From contig CABXFU010000005.1 in assembly GCA_902511575.1 (NCBI GenBank), positions 59,060 to 123,059 on the forward strand: DNA of 64,000 nt, read 5' to 3'. Position 1 is the stretch's first letter; each line of letters begins with the position of its first letter. Source of the stretch: an uncultured SAR86 cluster bacterium. Its GTDB lineage: Bacteria > Pseudomonadota > Gammaproteobacteria > Magnimaribacterales > D2472. This document shows positions 41,371 to 50,077 of this stretch, one piece after another. A program made the translations under genes and the position numbers. Below the pieces are notes generated by a model, which did no database searches, was not told the origin of the DNA, and was given only the letters and a program-made list of their open reading frames with translations.

Positions 41371-42042
41371 TTGACCATTAGATATGTCAACAGATTTATT
41401 CGTCCCCAATTTAAATCTCTAGGGAAAGGACCAGTATTTTTTAAACCGAGGTATGTAAAATTATTTGGTTCTAATATTTCAGTTGGAAATTTTCCAACAT
41501 TTATCTCTGCACCAGATGATTATATTCAAATTACTAGCTGGGATACCGGAGACTGGAATGGGAAAGTTGATATAGGAAATTATGTTTTAATTTCACCAGG
41601 GGTCAGAATTATGGCCGCTGAGAGTATTTCTATTGGAGATTCATGCATGTTTGGTCATGGCGCATGTATCACAGATGCAGATTGGCATGGTATTTACGAT
41701 AGAACAAAGGTGGTTGGAGATCCTAGGCCAGTAGTATTGGAAGAAAATGTTTGGATAGGTGAGGATGCGATGATTTGCAAAGGAGTAAAAATTGGAGCAA
41801 ATAGTATTATTGGAGCAAGGTCAGTTGTAACAAAAGATATTCCTAAAAATACTATTTACGCTGGAAACCCTGCTGTATTTATAAGAGATATAAATGAAAA
41901 TGAATTTATAACCCGTGAAGATTTTTTTCACAATCCAGCTAAGCTTGCAAAAGACTTTGACTTGCTTGACCGATATACCCTTGGTCAGAATTCTTTCTTA
42001 GGCTGGATAAAAAGCATGATCTTTAGAGATAAATCCCATTGA
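41371..42042 (+). CDS. Left-handed beta-helix (hexapeptide) acyltransferase
   Basis: A hexapeptide-repeat acyltransferase of the LbetaH superfamily, related to maltose/galactoside O-acetyltransferases. Repeats run through VDIGNYVLISPGVRIMAAESISIGDSCMFGHG and then VWIGEDAMICKGVKIGANSIIGARSVV. HGxxxxD-like residues (DADWHGIYD) lie at the probable active site. The coordinates use a TTG at 41371, but the frame stays open upstream and reads RPYWLKKVTSKL before it, which looks like genuine protein. Initiation may be at a rare ATT at 41323. The stop overlaps pdxB (TTGA). The acceptor substrate is unknown. Confidence 0.82.
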   Translation: MTIRYVNRFIRPQFKSLGKGPVFFKPRYVKLFGSNISVGNFPTFISAPDDYIQITSWDTGDWNGKVDIGNYVLISPGVRIMAAESISIGDSCMFGHGACITDADWHGIYDRTKVVGDPRPVVLEENVWIGEDAMICKGVKIGANSIIGARSVVTKDIPKNTIYAGNPAVFIRDINENEFITREDFFHNPAKLAKDFDLLDRYTLGQNSFLGWIKSMIFRDKSH

Positions 42043-43169
42043 TCAACATAGCTGCAGATTCGCAGATTCCTGAAATTGAAAACAAATTGGCTGAGTTTTT
42101 TGATGATGATTATTCATTTAAGTCATTTGATTCAAGTATTGTTTCCTCTAGTGATTTTAAAAATATTGATGCCTTGTTAGTACGCTCAACTCTTTTTATT
42201 GATGAGGGAATATGTGCGGATACAAGGATTCGCTATGTTGGTTCTGCAACTGCAGGAATTAATCACTTAGATATAAATTATTTAGATGCTCAAAATATTT
42301 CTTGGTCTCATGCACCTGGATGCAATGCTTTTAGTGTCATTCATTATGTAATGGCTGCAATTGGAGAGTTGATAAAAGATGGTCTTTTCAATACTAGCCA
42401 AAGCATTGGAATAGTGGGTTATGGCAATATTGGAAGAGGGTTATATAAAATTCTTAAGGCTTTAAACTTTGAAGTTTATGCATGCGACCCATTTCTATCA
42501 CATTCTGAATTAGTAAATTTAGATAGCATTCTTGAATGCGATTTAATAACTATTCATGCCCCCCTGACAGAGGCAGATAAACATCCAACATTTAATTTAA
42601 TTAATGAATCTCATATTCAGAAATTTTCAAATAAAATTCTCATTAACACCTCAAGAGGAGAGATCATATCCGAAGCTTTTCTGTTTAAAGCAAATGACCT
42701 AATTTATATTTCTGATGTTTGGGTTAATGAACCTAACCCAAGTCTAGAAATAATAAAAAAATCCTATATTGCAACACCTCATATCGCAGGATACAGCATA
42801 GATGGAAAGCTAAATGGAGCAAAAATTATTGCTGAGGAATGTGCAAAAGCCTTTAATTGCCTAAAACTAAAATCGATCAAACCTTTGATGTCACCAGACT
42901 GGCCATATGAGCTTCAAAATATAATTACAGATATTCGTAGAATGTCATTCCCAGCTACACTTTTTCATAAAGAGCTTGACTTAAAATTAATTTCAGATGC
43001 GTTCAAAGCTTTATCAAGCAAAGATTTAGAAAAGGGTTTTAGATCCCTAAGGACAAATCATCCACCGCGACATGATTTTAATTGCTATTCATTTAGGGGC
43101 ATGAGCAAATTAGACAAAGATATAGATCTTAAGTTTTTTGATGAATTAAGAAGAGCAGGAAATCTCTAA
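42039..43169 (+). CDS. pdxB: Erythronate-4-phosphate dehydrogenase
   Basis: A 376-residue member of the D-2-hydroxyacid dehydrogenase family acting in pyridoxal phosphate synthesis. It has the NAD fold SIGIVGYGNIGRGLYKIL (about 122-139), the catalytic Arg in NTSRGEII, a Glu in VWVNEPNP and the catalytic histidine in ATPHIAGYSIDGK. The C-terminal PdxB dimerisation domain is present; the length matches Escherichia coli (378). It has a TTG start overlapping the acyltransferase stop, and it overlaps the convergent selO by 24 bases. Confidence 0.93.
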   Translation: MINIAADSQIPEIENKLAEFFDDDYSFKSFDSSIVSSSDFKNIDALLVRSTLFIDEGICADTRIRYVGSATAGINHLDINYLDAQNISWSHAPGCNAFSVIHYVMAAIGELIKDGLFNTSQSIGIVGYGNIGRGLYKILKALNFEVYACDPFLSHSELVNLDSILECDLITIHAPLTEADKHPTFNLINESHIQKFSNKILINTSRGEIISEAFLFKANDLIYISDVWVNEPNPSLEIIKKSYIATPHIAGYSIDGKLNGAKIIAEECAKAFNCLKLKSIKPLMSPDWPYELQNIITDIRRMSFPATLFHKELDLKLISDAFKALSSKDLEKGFRSLRTNHPPRHDFNCYSFRGMSKLDKDIDLKFFDELRRAGNL

Positions 43170-44570
43170 ATTTTTTGCCCAATTCGGCGATCTATTAGCA
43201 AAATGTTCATATTGCTCTAACTCATCATAAGGAGAAGTGATAACCTCAATCAATGTTTCAAGCGCAGAGAAATCTGAACTTTCAGCCGCTTCTATAACTT
43301 CTTGGGCCATATAATTTCTTAGAATATATTTCGGATTATTTGCATTCATGAGCAATATTTTTTTAGCAATAGGTATAGATTCTTTGTTATGACGTTCTTG
43401 ATAGGATTTTATCCAAGACATACTAACATTTGAATTTAATTCATTTGTTTTAACTGATGTTACAGCCTGAGAAAGATTTCTAAATGTGTTTGTATAATCT
43501 AGTTTTTCAGATTCCATGATATCTAATAAACCTTGAATTAATTGAGCATCCTCATTATGTGATTTGGTAAACCCAAGTTTTTTTCTGTACAACTCAGCTA
43601 GCTTATTTTGAAAAATTAATTCATATGTTTTCAAAATCTCATCTTGGGTTTCCTCAGAAATTAGTGAAGATAATGCATGGCCAAGAGCAGAACAGTTCCA
43701 TAATCCTATATATGGTTGGTTCTTAAATGCATATCTTCCCTGATGATCAGAGTGATTGCAGACATAACTTGGAAGGTAGTTTTCCATAAAACCATATGGA
43801 CCATAATCAAATGTCTCTCCTAAAATACTCATATTGTCAGTGTTCATAACACCATGGCTAAAACCACAGGCTTGCCATAGAGCTATCATGCATGCTGTTT
43901 GCTCAACAACTGATCTAAAGAACTCTTCGTACTTATTTTTAGATCTTGAAAAGTAAGCAGGATAGTTTTCAATGCAAAAGTCAGCCAAAACTTTTACATA
44001 CTCTGGCTTATTGTTGTAATGAAAGTATTCGAAATTGCCAAATCTGATATGTGTTTTGGCTGTTCTTGCTAGCATTGCTGCTGTTTCGCTTTTTTCCCTG
44101 ATGACCATTTCGTCACTGCCAATAATCATCAAAGCTCTTGAGGTCGGAATTGACAAAGCATGCATTGCCTCCCCACACAAATACTCTCTAATTACAGACC
44201 TTAAAACAGCTCGACCATCTCCAAATCTAGAGTAGGGAGTTTTGCCAGCACCTTTAAGATGAATATCAACCAAGCCTTCTGATGAATCAACCTTCCCAAG
44301 CAACAACCCTCTGCCATCTCCTAACTGTTCTACATATTGACCAAACTGATGGCCAGAATATGCCATTGAAAGGGGTTTTAGATTTTTAATTGATAACAAG
44401 CCATTAAAAATATCTAGCAGTTTTTGCTTCTCAATATTTTCAAGGCCTAACTCTTGTTTCAATTGAGCATTTTCAATAACGAGCAGGGGATTATTAAAGC
44501 CCTGCCAATTTTGGAGATTATAGAAGTCTTGAGGAAGCTCAGCATAAGCATGAGGTTTTATAGGAATCAT
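43146..44570 (-). CDS. selO: Protein adenylyltransferase SelO (YdiU/UPF0061)
   Basis: A 474-residue pseudokinase-fold enzyme that transfers AMP to Ser/Thr/Tyr of target proteins in a redox-linked response. The family blocks are intact: AYSGHQFGQYVEQLGDGRGLLLG, KGAGKTPYSRFGDGRAVLRS (glycine-rich/lysine region), GFSHGVMNTDNMSILGETFDYGPYGF (catalytic Asp/Asn) and the C-terminal CSS, where eukaryotic SelO has selenocysteine. The start touches the stop of the LLM oxidoreductase upstream (TAAATG), so it appears to be the last gene of a four-gene operon. Confidence 0.95.
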   Translation of the reverse strand: MIPIKPHAYAELPQDFYNLQNWQGFNNPLLVIENAQLKQELGLENIEKQKLLDIFNGLLSIKNLKPLSMAYSGHQFGQYVEQLGDGRGLLLGKVDSSEGLVDIHLKGAGKTPYSRFGDGRAVLRSVIREYLCGEAMHALSIPTSRALMIIGSDEMVIREKSETAAMLARTAKTHIRFGNFEYFHYNNKPEYVKVLADFCIENYPAYFSRSKNKYEEFFRSVVEQTACMIALWQACGFSHGVMNTDNMSILGETFDYGPYGFMENYLPSYVCNHSDHQGRYAFKNQPYIGLWNCSALGHALSSLISEETQDEILKTYELIFQNKLAELYRKKLGFTKSHNEDAQLIQGLLDIMESEKLDYTNTFRNLSQAVTSVKTNELNSNVSMSWIKSYQERHNKESIPIAKKILLMNANNPKYILRNYMAQEVIEAAESSDFSALETLIEVITSPYDELEQYEHFANRSPNWAKNLEISCSS

Positions 44571-45593
44571 TTATCCTTTTGCAATTTGAATTAAATGACT
44601 AACATGCTCATCTTTTGAATGATCAGCACCCAAATGCTCGACTTCATTCCACATTGCAGCACTGCAAATAGGCCCCAGATCATCTTTCAAGCTGTTAGCT
44701 ACTTCTTCGCCAGTGCCACAGAATCCTAGAGTTTCAACCATCTCATCCGTAACTAAAGCAAACATTTCTTCCCATTTTCCTTCCACAGATAATTTATGCA
44801 AAGCTTCATTGATATCTCCCCAGCCATGAAAATCTAGAGCTGGTCTATAGGTTCTGGTTGAAGCATAAAAACTGATCCTTGCAGCAACATTTCTCTTAGC
44901 TGTTTTTAGATCTTCTTCTGTTTCTCCGGTTGCAATAAATCCACCCCAAAGTAATTCACATTCTTTAGGATCTCTGTTTGACTTTTTTGCGCCCTCAATT
45001 ACAGCTGGCAAAATAATATCATTAATATATTTTGGAGAGCACATAGGATGAAGCAATAATCCGTCAGCTACCTCACCAGCGATTCTTGCCATTCCAGGCC
45101 CAAGACCGGAAACATAAATTGGAGGCACATCGCAATCCATAGGTGGTGGAGTGAACATTGGAGTCATAAGGGTATGGGTATAGTGTTCCCCTTGAAAGTC
45201 CAATTTTTCTCCAGTTTTCCATGTGTTCCAAATGGCTTTGACTGCAAGAATATATTCTCGCATTCTTGGCGCTGGTGGAGACCAAGGTACACTGAACCTT
45301 CTTTCATTATGCCCTTTAACTTGAGTTCCTAAGCCAAGTTGAAAACGACCATCACTAAATGATTGCAAGTCCCAACCCATGTTTGCAACTATCATAGGGC
45401 TCCTTGGAAAAGCTATAGCTAATCCAGTCCTTACAATCATTTTTTTGGAATGTTCCAATCCAAGCAAAACAGGAAGGAAAGGCTCATTATTTAGCTCTCC
45501 AGAAACGAGCGCATCATACCCAAGAGATTCTGCATGTTTAACTATCTCAATAGTATTTTTTGACAAACCAGGTATGTAGGTTTCTATTCTCAT
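44571..45593 (-). CDS. LLM class flavin-dependent oxidoreductase
   Basis: A 340-residue TIM-barrel protein of the bacterial-luciferase-like superfamily, closest by eye to the actinobacterial F420-type subgroup (MRIETYIPGLSK...; VRTGLAIAFPRSPMIVANMGWDLQSFSDGRFQLGLGTQVKGH). The substrate is unknown, and FMN versus F420 use cannot be decided from this sequence. I place the start at 45593; an upstream in-frame alternative codon at 45638 would run into the preceding gene. It lies two bases after the acyl-CoA ligase stop and abuts selO, so it probably modifies a substrate of the ligases. Confidence 0.85.
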   Translation of the reverse strand: MRIETYIPGLSKNTIEIVKHAESLGYDALVSGELNNEPFLPVLLGLEHSKKMIVRTGLAIAFPRSPMIVANMGWDLQSFSDGRFQLGLGTQVKGHNERRFSVPWSPPAPRMREYILAVKAIWNTWKTGEKLDFQGEHYTHTLMTPMFTPPPMDCDVPPIYVSGLGPGMARIAGEVADGLLLHPMCSPKYINDIILPAVIEGAKKSNRDPKECELLWGGFIATGETEEDLKTAKRNVAARISFYASTRTYRPALDFHGWGDINEALHKLSVEGKWEEMFALVTDEMVETLGFCGTGEEVANSLKDDLGPICSAAMWNEVEHLGADHSKDEHVSHLIQIAKG

Positions 45594-45595
45594 AT

Positions 45596-47227
45596 TTATT
45601 CTATCTTTAGTTTTGAGTTTGCAAGGTTTTGAGCCCATTGATAATTGGGCTTGCCTGATGGAGCTCTTTCAATTAATTCAGAAAACACTATTTCTTTTGG
45701 CATCTTGTAACTGGCTATGTATTTTGAAGCGCTTTCTTTTATTTCTTCAATAGACAGATCAATCATTTCTCTTCTTTGGATAACAGCTACTACTTTTTGC
45801 CCCCATGTTTCATCCTTCACACCAACAACAAGGCAATCAAAGATATTTGGGTGAGCTTTAAGAGCCATTTCAACTTCTTCTGGGAATATCTTCTCTCCAC
45901 CAGAATTAATGGAAACACTCCCTCTCCCCAGCAAAGTCATTTGACCATCTTCCTCATATTTAGCCATATCTCCTGGTATTGAATACCTTTCTCCATTAAC
46001 TTCAATAAATGTTTTTTCAGATTTTTCTTTATCTTTGTAATAAGCAACGGGTACATGGCCTTTTCTTGCTAAATATCCAATTGTTTCTGTGTCACTAGGC
46101 TGAATAACTTCTAAAGTATCAAGATTTAAAATTTCACTAAAATTAGGCTTCGTAAATTTTGGGCCTCCACCTGAGTCTTTTAATTTTCCATCTTTTGTAT
46201 GTATATTCACGCCAGTTGCTCCAGTTTCAGATGACCCAACAGCATCTATGAGGAAAAGATTAGGAAGATATTCTAGGATGGTATCTTTGATAGAGGCGCT
46301 GAAAACAGAAGCAGTACTTGCTAAAACAAATAATGAGGATAGGTCTAAACCTTTTTCTAGTGCAGAGGGGAGTGCATCACACAGAGGCCTTCCCATGGCA
46401 TCACCTGTTATAGTTAGGTTCATTACTTTTTCTTTAGCAATAATTTCCCAAATATAATCCGCATCAAATGAAATTTGATCATTAATTATAAATTTCCATC
46501 CTGAAAAGAAAGCATTAAATGATTGCCATTGCGCAGCACCATGCATTAAAGGAGCTAATGCAAGAGCAGTTGTTTGGTCTTGCAAGCATTTATCTGCAAA
46601 AGCTTCGGGTGTAGGATATTTTTCTCCCGTTACCGCATCTATGCCTCCACCGAGTGTCATTAAGACATCTTCCATGCGCCACACCACTCCCTTAGGCATC
46701 CCGGTAGTCCCGCCTGTGTAAAGTATGTATTTGTCATCCCCTGATCTTTCAACACTTAGCCTAGAATCATCTTCATCTAAAATAAGGGCTTCAAAATCAT
46801 AACTTCCCTCAATAACACCAGCATCAGAACCATCATTTATACAAATAAAATCTTTTAATATAGGTAGATCGTTTTTAATATTATTGAGCTTTGTGCCAAA
46901 CTGTTTGTGATAAAAAACAGCTTCCATATCAGCGTTATCAATAAGATACTTAAGCTCCTCTTCAACATATCTGTAGTTAATATTTATGGGAATTGCGCAT
47001 AACTTATATGCTCCAAGCATCACCTCTAGCCACTCTATGCAGTTAAAAGCATAAATCCCAATATGACTACCTTTTTTTATTCCAAGTTTTTTCAGTGCAT
47101 TTGCTGCTTTATTTGTTCTTGCATCTAACTCTTGATAAGTTAGACGAGTTGACCCAAGCACAACTGCTTCTCTGTCAGGAATTCTGTCTACAACTCCTTC
47201 AAATATGTCAGCTGCATTAAATTCCAT
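45596..47227 (-). CDS. Acyl-CoA synthetase (AMP-forming), second of a pair
   Basis: A 543-residue ANL-superfamily ligase that activates a carboxylic acid through an acyl-AMP. It shows the P-loop YILYTGGTTGMPKGVVWRMEDV (about 175-195), an A5-like SSETGATG segment, the hinge region GRGSVSINSGGEKIFPEEVE and the catalytic lysine region near APSGKPNYQW. The LYTGGTTGMPKGV form recalls the FadD17/FadD19-like subgroup acting on steroid side chains or branched acids in actinobacteria; the substrate here is inference only. The ATG at 47227 overlaps the upstream stop as TGATG and begins the usual MEFNAADIFEG. Confidence 0.9.
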   Translation of the reverse strand: MEFNAADIFEGVVDRIPDREAVVLGSTRLTYQELDARTNKAANALKKLGIKKGSHIGIYAFNCIEWLEVMLGAYKLCAIPININYRYVEEELKYLIDNADMEAVFYHKQFGTKLNNIKNDLPILKDFICINDGSDAGVIEGSYDFEALILDEDDSRLSVERSGDDKYILYTGGTTGMPKGVVWRMEDVLMTLGGGIDAVTGEKYPTPEAFADKCLQDQTTALALAPLMHGAAQWQSFNAFFSGWKFIINDQISFDADYIWEIIAKEKVMNLTITGDAMGRPLCDALPSALEKGLDLSSLFVLASTASVFSASIKDTILEYLPNLFLIDAVGSSETGATGVNIHTKDGKLKDSGGGPKFTKPNFSEILNLDTLEVIQPSDTETIGYLARKGHVPVAYYKDKEKSEKTFIEVNGERYSIPGDMAKYEEDGQMTLLGRGSVSINSGGEKIFPEEVEMALKAHPNIFDCLVVGVKDETWGQKVVAVIQRREMIDLSIEEIKESASKYIASYKMPKEIVFSELIERAPSGKPNYQWAQNLANSKLKIE

Positions 47228-48801
47228 CAGACGTTTGAAGAGTGATTTTCCCAATAGGGATCTCTTAACCTTCTTTTGTATAACTTGCCATTCTCGTCCC
47301 TTGGAAGTTTTTCAATAAAATCTATGCTTCTTGGTAGTTTCATTTTTGCAAGATTCTCCTGAGCAAAATTCATCAATTCAGCAAGTAATTCATTGGAAGA
47401 ATCAAAATTTTGGTTAAGCTCTACAACTGCCTTGACTTCTTCCCCCCATTCTTCGTTAGGAATTCCAAATACAGCTACATCAGCAACAGCAGGATGCATG
47501 AGGAAAGCGCTTTCAATCTCAGCTGGATATATGTTGGCTCCGCCAGAGATAATCATATCTATTTTCCTGTCACATAAAAATAAATATCCTTCATCATTTA
47601 AATATCCAATATCACCAACAGTAAAATAAACCTGATCATCAAAAATCAGCCTCTCTTTTTTTGTTTTTTCTTGATCGCCCTTGTACTCAAATTTTGTTGC
47701 TTCACCAAGTTTCATAAAGACTGTGCCTTGATTATCCGGTTTAGCCTCAGTTCCGTCATCGTTAATGATTTTGATTTCAGCTCCAGGCCATGCTTTGCCA
47801 ACTGTTCCAGGAAACTTAGACCATGAATCAGCATCGACAACTGTTCCTCCACCTTCTGTGGCAGCATAATATTCCCATATAGAATTTCCCCACCATTCAA
47901 TCATTGCTTGTTTTGTATGAATTGGGCAGGGTGCTGCAGCATGAATCATGGCCCGAGTTGATGAGCAATCATATTTCGCTCTGATTTCATCGGGTAGCTG
48001 TAACAATCTATGAAATTGAGTTGGAACCATATGACTAGTTGTAACCTTATATTTATCAATCAGATAAAGCATTTGCTCCGCGTCAAATTTTTCCATCAAC
48101 ACAACAGAATGTCCATAATGCAAAGCTGCCGAAGAGTGGACAAGGACTGCAGTGTGGTACAAAGGTGATCCAACAATGTGAACGTTATTTTCTTGGGGTT
48201 GAATTTCAAAGAAACTAAGTATCATTGCAAACATACTCAAAATATCATCAGGATCTCCAGGAATTAATGCACGTTTTACACCCTTAGGTTTTCCAGTTGT
48301 ACCAGAGGTATAGTTCATCACTTGACCTGCAGTTCTTTCATCTGGATTAGAAGTTGGTTGAGAGCCTATAAATTCATCCATATGAATAAAGCCGCTCATT
48401 GGGGTGGTACTTATACATCCTTGCTCGGGAAAATTAATAGCTGAAACTGCTTTTTGGCAAGCCTCCTCCATAGCAGGCACTTCGCCAGATGCAATGAATG
48501 CCTTAGCTCCGGAGTCTTCGAGAATGTATGCTATCTCCGGTCCAGCTAAATGCCAATTGATTGGCACCATGTAAAAACCTGATTGTGCACAAGCCAAGTA
48601 CGCTATGTAGTATTCAACTGAGTTGGGTAATACAGTTGCCACTACATCTCCACTCTTAACCCCAAACTCTTTTAATGCATGCGTTAATTGATTGGTTTTT
48701 GCTAGTAGTTCACCTCTTGTCCAAATTTTCTCAGATGGTTCAACAATAGCAATCTCATCTGGGTGTGTATTCGCAAATCTATAAAAACCTAGTTCACTCA
48801 T
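47227..48801 (-). CDS. Acyl-CoA synthetase (AMP-forming), first of a pair
   Basis: A 524-residue ANL-superfamily ligase, first gene of the minus-strand operon. It has the P-loop VMNYTSGTTGKPKGVKRAL (about 165-183), YYAATEGGG (A5 region), the hinge LCDRKIDMIISGGANIYPAEIE and the C-terminal catalytic lysine region RDENGKLYKRRLR. It is distinct from the second ligase (different core motifs), so the pair is not a recent tandem duplication. GAGAGAT precedes the ATG. The substrate is unknown; a medium/long-chain or aromatic acid is plausible. Confidence 0.9.
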   Translation of the reverse strand: MSELGFYRFANTHPDEIAIVEPSEKIWTRGELLAKTNQLTHALKEFGVKSGDVVATVLPNSVEYYIAYLACAQSGFYMVPINWHLAGPEIAYILEDSGAKAFIASGEVPAMEEACQKAVSAINFPEQGCISTTPMSGFIHMDEFIGSQPTSNPDERTAGQVMNYTSGTTGKPKGVKRALIPGDPDDILSMFAMILSFFEIQPQENNVHIVGSPLYHTAVLVHSSAALHYGHSVVLMEKFDAEQMLYLIDKYKVTTSHMVPTQFHRLLQLPDEIRAKYDCSSTRAMIHAAAPCPIHTKQAMIEWWGNSIWEYYAATEGGGTVVDADSWSKFPGTVGKAWPGAEIKIINDDGTEAKPDNQGTVFMKLGEATKFEYKGDQEKTKKERLIFDDQVYFTVGDIGYLNDEGYLFLCDRKIDMIISGGANIYPAEIESAFLMHPAVADVAVFGIPNEEWGEEVKAVVELNQNFDSSNELLAELMNFAQENLAKMKLPRSIDFIEKLPRDENGKLYKRRLRDPYWENHSSNV

Positions 48802-48900
48802 TTATCTCTCTTTTTATATTTAATGTTCTAATAATTCTAACTTTCGTCATCCATTAATGTAACCTAATAACATAAATTTATATGTAATAATGATTCCCAA

Positions 48901-49623
48901 ATGGACAGTCTATTTATCAATCTAAACCAAGAAACTTTATGGTTATTGGTTGTTTTGTACGATTTATCACTAGCTATTTTTCTATATAGATTCTTTGGTA
49001 AGTATGGTTTGTATTGCGCCGTAATACTTGGAATAGTCCTTGGAAATCTTCAGGGTGGGAAAGTAAGTGAATTAACTCTATTTGGTATGCAGTTTAATGT
49101 AAGCATGGGGGCGATTTTATATTCAGGTATTTACTTTGCCACAGATCTTTTAAATGAAAAATTTGGGAAGGATGAAGCCAATCGAGCAGTCATGCTTGGA
49201 TTTGTTGCAAACATAGCAGTCATGCTCACCTTAGTGCTTAGCACTAAGTTTCTTCCCTCCGACTTAACTGGTTCTGCCGCAGAGGTCCATGATGCTATTT
49301 CAGTGCTAGCGTTTTATTCACCAATTTTTATTATTGGTTCCTTAACTGCATATCTTGTGAGTCAAAGATTTGATGTATGGTTTTTTCATTACCTTAAAAA
49401 CTTAACTAATGGAAAAAAACTATGGCTTAGAAATAATCTTTCTACCATGGCATCCCAACTAATAGATACTCTGATATATCAGTTCACCTGGGTTCTTGCT
49501 ACAGATTTGACATTTACTCAAGCATTCGCCATCTCTATGGCGAAATATATCATCAAGATTTTGATAGCTTTAATAGATACAGCTTTTATATATTGGGTAA
49601 GAAACTGGGAGATTAAATCATAG
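48901..49623 (+). CDS. yhhQ: Queuosine precursor transporter YhhQ family
   Basis: A 240-residue membrane protein of the DUF165/YhhQ family that imports queuosine precursors such as preQ0/preQ1. About six helices are visible; the conserved block [29 protein letters not shown] lies in the middle, and [22 protein letters not shown] later carries the second family signature. No ribosome binding site is seen before the ATG. A candidate extended -10 (TG at 48883-48884, AATAAT at 48886-48891) lies so close that the message may be leaderless. It is divergent from the acyl-CoA ligase operon. Confidence 0.92.
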   Translation: MDSLFINLNQETLWLLVVLYDLSLAIFLYRFFGKYGLYCAVILGIVLGNLQGGKVSELTLFGMQFNVSMGAILYSGIYFATDLLNEKFGKDEANRAVMLGFVANIAVMLTLVLSTKFLPSDLTGSAAEVHDAISVLAFYSPIFIIGSLTAYLVSQRFDVWFFHYLKNLTNGKKLWLRNNLSTMASQLIDTLIYQFTWVLATDLTFTQAFAISMAKYIIKILIALIDTAFIYWVRNWEIKS

Positions 49624-49678
49624 TTTAGAAAACGCTTGTATAGATTATACTTTCACCAAAGAAATTCTATTTAAACAT

Positions 49679-50077
49679 ATGTCTAATAAATCGAAAGAGG
49701 AGCTTAAAAAAGAACTTTCACCTGAGTCTTATTATGTCACACAGGAGAGTGGGACTGAGAGACCTTTCACAGGTCAGTATTGGGATCATGCTGAGGATGG
49801 TATATATACCTGTATTTGCTGCGGCGAAACCCTTTTTAAATCTGAAACAAAATTTGATGCAGGCTGCGGATGGCCTAGTTTTTATGAAGCTGCTAATAAC
49901 AATAAGATTAATGAACTAGAGGATTATTCTCTCTCAAGAGTTAGAACTGAAATTAGATGTTCTAAGTGTGATGCGCATCTTGGGCATGTTTTTACAGATG
50001 GTCCTCAGCCGACAGGTTTAAGGTATTGTGTTAATTCAGCTGCTTTAGGTTTTAATAAAGAAACATCCTCAAGTTAA
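49679..50077 (+). CDS. msrB: Peptide-methionine (R)-S-oxide reductase MsrB
   Basis: A 132-residue repair enzyme that reduces methionine-R-sulfoxide in proteins. Two CxxC zinc pairs (CICC and CSKC) are present. The catalytic cysteine is in [11 protein letters not shown] near the C-terminus, so this is the Cys and not the Sec form; the conserved GCGWPSF and HLGHVF segments are also visible. It is followed without a gap by murJ (GTG start). No msrA is visible in the window. Confidence 0.97.
   Translation: MSNKSKEELKKELSPESYYVTQESGTERPFTGQYWDHAEDGIYTCICCGETLFKSETKFDAGCGWPSFYEAANNNKINELEDYSLSRVRTEIRCSKCDAHLGHVFTDGPQPTGLRYCVNSAALGFNKETSSS

Noticed and set aside
47227..47254. A longer start (TTG at 47254) for the second acyl-CoA ligase
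   Set aside because: It would overlap the upstream gene by 28 bases; the ATG at 47227 forms a TGATG junction and starts with the usual MEFNAADIFEG.
45596..48801. The two acyl-CoA ligases as a recent tandem duplication
   Set aside because: Their core motifs differ clearly (YTSGTTGKPKG against YTGGTTGMPKG) and the surrounding sequences diverge, so they belong to different subfamilies.
48802..48900. preQ1 riboswitch in front of the queuosine-precursor transporter
   Set aside because: The region is almost pure A/T without a stable hairpin-pseudoknot pattern, and the predicted leader is too short to hold an aptamer.
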